Shown here: positions 14,852 through 18,485 of the stretch, piece after piece
Position numbering within the stretch: position 1 is the first letter of the stretch
Layout of the letters: each line of letters begins with the position of its first letter
Source: JAXFQS01 sp034178815
GTDB taxonomy: Bacteria; Verrucomicrobiota; Kiritimatiellia; RFP12; DVOR01
Direction: 5' to 3'
Length of the DNA: 18,485 nt
Assembly: GCA_034178815.1 (NCBI GenBank)
Contig: JAXFQS010000056.1
Coordinates: 1-18,485 of the forward strand
Translations under genes and position numbers: made by a program
The notes under the pieces: generated by a model
What the model saw: only the letters and a program-made list of their open reading frames with translations
Database searches by the model: none
Told to the model about the DNA's origin: nothing

Positions 14852-16195
14852 TCAAGGGTGCTCCACAGGTTCATCCAAACGGCGGAGCCACATGGGAATC
14901 AACGCAAACTGCGCGGCCGTCCCCAGCAAACCGAACAAGAGAATGGCGCGAAATGAACCCAAGAGAGGCCAATAGCCACAAGCATTCAAACATGCCCTCA
15001 AACCGAACGCATCGGAGGTGTCATACAGAGCAAACAGTCCCCCGGCCTCAAGCAATCCCAATAGGCCAATCCATAGCGGCGCGCGTAATCGGTCGCAAGC
15101 AATCTCGAACATCGCAAAGCAAATGACCGAGCCGCGCAAAGTCGAAATCGCACAGACCAAGAACGCCTCAAACTTCAGATTGTCGCACACCTTCCACGCC
15201 TCAACCCAGCCGGAAAGCCAATGCCCCATCAGTAGCACGGCGCAGAGAATCAAACCACCAAAGAGAACATTTACCCAAGTCGAATGTAGCAAAATTCCGC
15301 GTGTCTCGTGCCCCCGCAGATGCGCCTCTGCCGCCACTGGGAAAAGAAACGGCAGCATCGCCCCCGAAAGCCCACCCGCCAAGTCCGCAAACCGGGCAAT
15401 CAAATAATATCCAGCCGACTCACTGGAGGTCAAGGCCTGCCGGATAGAGAGCGATTCAGCCGAGGACTGAAGCGTCGTCGCGACAATGTAAAACGCCACT
15501 CCTGCCAGCACGCCGCCGAACTCCCCGCGAACCTCGTGCCAGTACGGTTGGCGTACGATACGACGCCACACACGCCCCCAAAGCACCCATCCCGCCACGC
15601 CAATCGAGAGCAGAGATGGCGATGCCTGCCCCGCGAAATAACCAGTAACCCCTCGCAACGGCAACGCCACAACCATCACCCCCAAGCGGCAAATGGCACC
15701 CAAAAGCCCAAGAGCCGTCACCGTACCAAACTGCTTGAGCCCCTGCAATGCCGATGTCGCCACGGGCGCAAAAGCGCTGACTGTCCCGCAAAGTAGCACC
15801 ATAACCCCCAGCCGGCCGTTTGCTAGACCGACTCGACCGAGAAACCAATTCAGGCAAATCCACAATCCAATGACTACCAAACCAAACAAACATACCGCGC
15901 ACAAACACGCATCCCCAACCAACGCCTTGACCTTTCCCAACTCTCCCCGCGCCATAAAGCGGTTCAAAAACTTCATCAGCGGAACGGCAAGAATCGAAAG
16001 CGGAATGCCCAATATTGCTCCAAAACCCGTGAGCGGCAAAAGCGCCCCCAAATCCACTTCCGGAACGAATCGCGGAACAAGCCACAGGCCGACAAAGGCA
16101 TTCAGACCGTCCCCCATTCGCATCAATATAAAAAGGAGAGCCGTCCACCACCATAGCTCTCCCATGCGACCGCGAATTCGCGAGTATAAGGTCAT
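14852..16195 (-). CDS. Polytopic membrane protein, probable polysaccharide flippase (Wzx/MATE-like)
   Basis: The 447-residue protein is almost entirely hydrophobic, with about 12 predicted membrane segments split by short charged loops. The opening WWWTALLFILMRMGDGLNAFVGLWLVPRFV and the repeated two-half layout look like the oligosaccharide/polysaccharide flippase branch of the MOP superfamily, which moves lipid-linked sugars across the inner membrane. No catalytic motif is expected and none is seen. The family call is by overall pattern only; another MOP-type exporter is possible. The ATG at 16193-16195 lies 70 bp after the secretin stop with a weak GGA upstream, so it may be cotranscribed with the secretin. 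No glycosyltransferase or polymerase gene is nearby in the window. The gene ends 287 bp before the divergently placed head of the exbB operon, on the same strand. Confidence 0.7.
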   Translation of the reverse strand: MTLYSRIRGRMGELWWWTALLFILMRMGDGLNAFVGLWLVPRFVPEVDLGALLPLTGFGAILGIPLSILAVPLMKFLNRFMARGELGKVKALVGDACLCAVCLFGLVVIGLWICLNWFLGRVGLANGRLGVMVLLCGTVSAFAPVATSALQGLKQFGTVTALGLLGAICRLGVMVVALPLRGVTGYFAGQASPSLLSIGVAGWVLWGRVWRRIVRQPYWHEVRGEFGGVLAGVAFYIVATTLQSSAESLSIRQALTSSESAGYYLIARFADLAGGLSGAMLPFLFPVAAEAHLRGHETRGILLHSTWVNVLFGGLILCAVLLMGHWLSGWVEAWKVCDNLKFEAFLVCAISTLRGSVICFAMFEIACDRLRAPLWIGLLGLLEAGGLFALYDTSDAFGLRACLNACGYWPLLGSFRAILLFGLLGTAAQFALIPMWLRRLDEPVEHP

Positions 16196-16223
16196 TTATC
16201 CGACCCTGATGCTGCGTCGCGCC

Positions 16224-16243
16224 CCCGGGATAATACACCCGGG
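16224..16243. other. Small CCCGGG inverted repeat between secretin and flippase genes
   Basis: CCCGGG (16224-16229) and CCCGGG (16238-16243) can form a 6-bp GC-only stem around an 8-base loop ATAATACA. There is no T-run, so it would be a weak terminator at best. On the minus strand the loop reads TGTATTAT, which includes a -10-like TATTAT without a good -35. Confidence 0.3.
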
Positions 16244-16265
16244 AACACGACATCGCCAGAGGCTC

Positions 16266-18485
16266 CTAACGATTCGCAGGAGGCGCAGCATCCACATCAT
16301 CCAGAGTGATCCCCAGCATCCGCGCCTTGGCCGCCAAAGTCTCCAGAGAGTCCTCTTGATTCGAGGCGGAAATCACCTCACGATTCTGCTTCTTCTCAGC
16401 CTCCTTGATCAGACGCTTGAGCTTTTCGATTCGCAATTTTTCAAGAGCCTCCTCGGCCTCCTGTTCGTCTTCGCGCTGAGCCTCTTTGATACGCTCACGC
16501 TCAAGCAATCGCTTCTTTGTGACGGGGTCCGCAATCTCGCTCTGAGACCAGTCTTTGGTCAAGACGCCAGGCACATTCAAGTAATCCTTGAGGGACTTAG
16601 CCTTCTCGAAAGCCTCTTCGTTGTTCTTGAAGACATAAGGCGTCATGAAGACCACCAACTCTTTTCGGTCTTCCGCATCCACGGTGCGTCCGAAGAGGTA
16701 CTGTCCAATAAAGGGAATATCCATCAGAATGGGGATTCCAACCCGCTCCTTCTTGATTGTTGAATCGACCAAACCGCCCAGCACCACGGTCTGCCCATTG
16801 CGTACGGAAACATCTGCAACCATGCTCCGTGTGTTCACCGTCGGGTAGGAATCGTCGCCAACCTGCTGATTCGCGCCAATCGTCTCGAAACGTTCATCGA
16901 CGGTCAGGACTACCGTCCCATCAGGGTTGATACGCGGCGTGACAGTAATGCTCAAGCCAATGTCCCGCTGTTCATAATCCGGCACCTCTTGGCCATAATT
17001 GTAGTTGCCCGAGTAGCGTACGCCCTTGTATAGATAGCGCATTTGAGTTGACTCGATCGTCGCCTCTTTATTGTCAAGCGTCTGGATAATCGGCGACGAA
17101 AGCACCTTCGTACGATTGTCCGATTTCGATGCACTGATAATGGCATTGAGGTTGAGATTGTCGAAGACCGCCATATACTTAGCACCGGGGACTGCGTTTA
17201 GAAGCGCATTCGTCGAGGCGTTGAAGAAAGTCTCGTAGGATACGGTACCATTGCCATCGCCCACAGGGAATTGTTGCGAGCCCCCTCCGCCAATGCCTCC
17301 GAGCGTCACATGGTTCTTGTGCGTCGTCTGATGAATCCAATCGATACCGGTCGAAATCTCCTTAGTCAACTCCACCTGAAGCACGACCGTTTCAATCAAC
17401 ACCTGGGCCAACTGCACATCCAGTTGAGCGACAATATCTTCCAGCACGGCCATATCTGTGGGCGGGGCCATAATGATCACCGCATTGATTCGTGGGTCGG
17501 CGAGAATCGTGATATTCTCGTTTGACAACTCACCCACTTTCTTGGATGATGAACTCGACGGCGGTTGTGGACGAGCAGATGCTTGGGCGAGATAGTCCGG
17601 GTCGGGCGCATAGTTTCCACTGGTGCTTCTGTTACCCGTCGAGGTCGAGGTATTGTAGGAAGTCGAGGATGATCGGCTTGAACTACTCGTCCCAGAACGG
17701 CTAGTAGAATTGCGGGAGGTCGACCGGTTCGAGGATGAGCCGCTGCGGCCTGTCGAACTGGAGCGGGAACTGCTACTGGAGGTACCTCCGATAAGTTCGT
17801 TGAGGATGTCCACTACGCCACGATCACCATCGAGTCCTTCGCAGGAAGCATACTTCAGCCGGATAATCTTGACGCGCACATCTGGGGCCGTCTCTATGTC
17901 TAGCACCTTGATAATCTTGTCGAAGAAGGTCATGTTCTCCGGGCGGGTTATGATTATCAACTGGTTGGATCGTTCGTCGGCAAGAATTTGCACTTTCCCG
18001 CGAATCATTCCGCGATTGGCATCGGAACTGAGCGTATCGAGCGCGGCGGGGACAATCGGATTGGCGGCTGGAGGTCGATTTACGCCGGGGATAGAAGTCC
18101 GAGGAGCGGAAATGCCTGGCGCGCCGCTGCGATTGGGCTGGCCCGCACTAGTCTGTTTTTGCTGCGTATTACCCTGGGACTCTGCGACGACGGCCTCCAT
18201 CTGGGTCTTGATGTCTGCTGCCACGGCGTGCTTGATGGGGCGAACATAAACTTCCTCTTTAACCTCCATCGGCACATCAATGTATTCGAGCAATTCGCAG
18301 ATACGGTTGACATTCTCCTGCGTGTCCGTCACCAGCACCGCGTTCTTACGATCGAGGGATTGGATTGTCCCATCGGCGCTCTTGAGGGTTTCGATGACCT
18401 TCTGCGCCTCGTCGAAAAGAATCGCCTTGAGGGTAAAGACGCGAGAGACGCGCTTACCTTCTTCGGGGTAGCGTCCTCCGGGGGG
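16266..18485 (-). CDS. Secretin, GspD type (type II secretion/type IV pilus outer-membrane channel), 5'-truncated
   Basis: The frame is open to the right edge and the first visible codons are still inside an N-domain, so the start lies outside; 739 residues are visible. Secretins form large outer-membrane channels. In order there are N-domain repeats (VFTLKAILFDEAQKVIETL; VYVRPIKHAVAADIKTQMEAVV; KVQILADERSNQLIIITRPE), a serine-rich insert (about 17540-17790), another N-domain segment (NITILADPRINAVIIMAPP), then the secretin core. The core has LAQVLIETVVLQVELT, KVLSSPIIQTLDNKEATI, and the closing VNTRSMVADVSVRNGQTVVLGGLVDS and VGIPILMDIPFIGQYLFG blocks. A charged, coiled-coil-like tail (about 16390-16500) follows. 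The nested N-domains favour GspD over PilQ, but no other gsp or pil gene is visible to settle it. The flippase-like gene follows after 70 bp. Confidence 0.93.
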   Translation of the reverse strand, partial: PPGGRYPEEGKRVSRVFTLKAILFDEAQKVIETLKSADGTIQSLDRKNAVLVTDTQENVNRICELLEYIDVPMEVKEEVYVRPIKHAVAADIKTQMEAVVAESQGNTQQKQTSAGQPNRSGAPGISAPRTSIPGVNRPPAANPIVPAALDTLSSDANRGMIRGKVQILADERSNQLIIITRPENMTFFDKIIKVLDIETAPDVRVKIIRLKYASCEGLDGDRGVVDILNELIGGTSSSSSRSSSTGRSGSSSNRSTSRNSTSRSGTSSSSRSSSTSYNTSTSTGNRSTSGNYAPDPDYLAQASARPQPPSSSSSKKVGELSNENITILADPRINAVIIMAPPTDMAVLEDIVAQLDVQLAQVLIETVVLQVELTKEISTGIDWIHQTTHKNHVTLGGIGGGGSQQFPVGDGNGTVSYETFFNASTNALLNAVPGAKYMAVFDNLNLNAIISASKSDNRTKVLSSPIIQTLDNKEATIESTQMRYLYKGVRYSGNYNYGQEVPDYEQRDIGLSITVTPRINPDGTVVLTVDERFETIGANQQVGDDSYPTVNTRSMVADVSVRNGQTVVLGGLVDSTIKKERVGIPILMDIPFIGQYLFGRTVDAEDRKELVVFMTPYVFKNNEEAFEKAKSLKDYLNVPGVLTKDWSQSEIADPVTKKRLLERERIKEAQREDEQEAEEALEKLRIEKLKRLIKEAEKKQNREVISASNQEDSLETLAAKARMLGITLDDVDAAPPANR

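Noticed and set aside
15693..16763. 356-codon plus-strand open frame across the flippase/secretin boundary
   Set aside because: It is antisense to two well-supported genes and has no recognisable domain; the translation is low-complexity and basic.

Overview
The window looks like a chromosomal segment of a diderm (Gram-negative type) bacterium with moderately high GC. The evidence is a secretin, an ExbB/ExbD energiser pair, a predicted outer-membrane barrel protein and several Sec-type signal peptides. The mix (DUF481 barrel, ExbBD next to TPR and VWA proteins, a NarL-type kinase with a long OB-like sensor region, few strong Shine-Dalgarno sites) would suit the PVC group (Verrucomicrobiota/Kiritimatiellota-like). 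That placement is an inference from gene style, not from any marker comparison.

Layout from left to right. (1) The 3' part of recJ (+) meets tex (-) tail to tail with only 10 bp between them. (2) A spacer of about 630 bp (3414-4040) between divergent tex and the next operon holds a tex promoter candidate, a 60-bp repeat copy and a perfect 14-bp-stem hairpin. (3) A four-gene plus-strand operon (4041-7797) encodes a membrane histidine kinase, its NarL/LuxR-type response regulator, a YycJ-like metallo-beta-lactamase-fold hydrolase and a small FmdB-type zinc-ribbon protein. (4) A hairpin and a tRNA-Thr(CGT) gene (-), with a clear promoter and a rho-independent terminator, separate this from the next block. 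(5) A five-gene minus-strand operon (14564 down to 8181) runs exbB-like, exbD-like, TPR protein, VWA protein, DUF481 barrel. It has a near-consensus promoter and Shine-Dalgarno site at its head and three start/stop overlaps inside. (6) A polytopic flippase-like membrane protein (-) follows, and then the 3' part of a GspD-type secretin gene (-) that runs off the right edge.

The most interesting unit is block 5. The VWA protein begins with a TonB-like anchor: a single membrane helix with the S-xxx-H pattern, followed by a long proline-rich stretch. Where TonB has its C-terminal domain, this protein has a VWA domain with an intact MIDAS. Encoded with its own ExbB/ExbD, a signal-peptide TPR protein and a predicted outer-membrane barrel, it suggests a proton-motive-force-driven envelope-spanning device that uses a metal-dependent VWA adhesion domain instead of a TonB-box-binding domain. 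Neither this function nor its novelty can be settled from the sequence alone.

A second observation not explained by genes is a degenerate 60-bp element in three separate spacers (3642-3701, about 7827-7867 inverted, 14748-14807). All three carry short GGT(4 nt)ACC palindromes.
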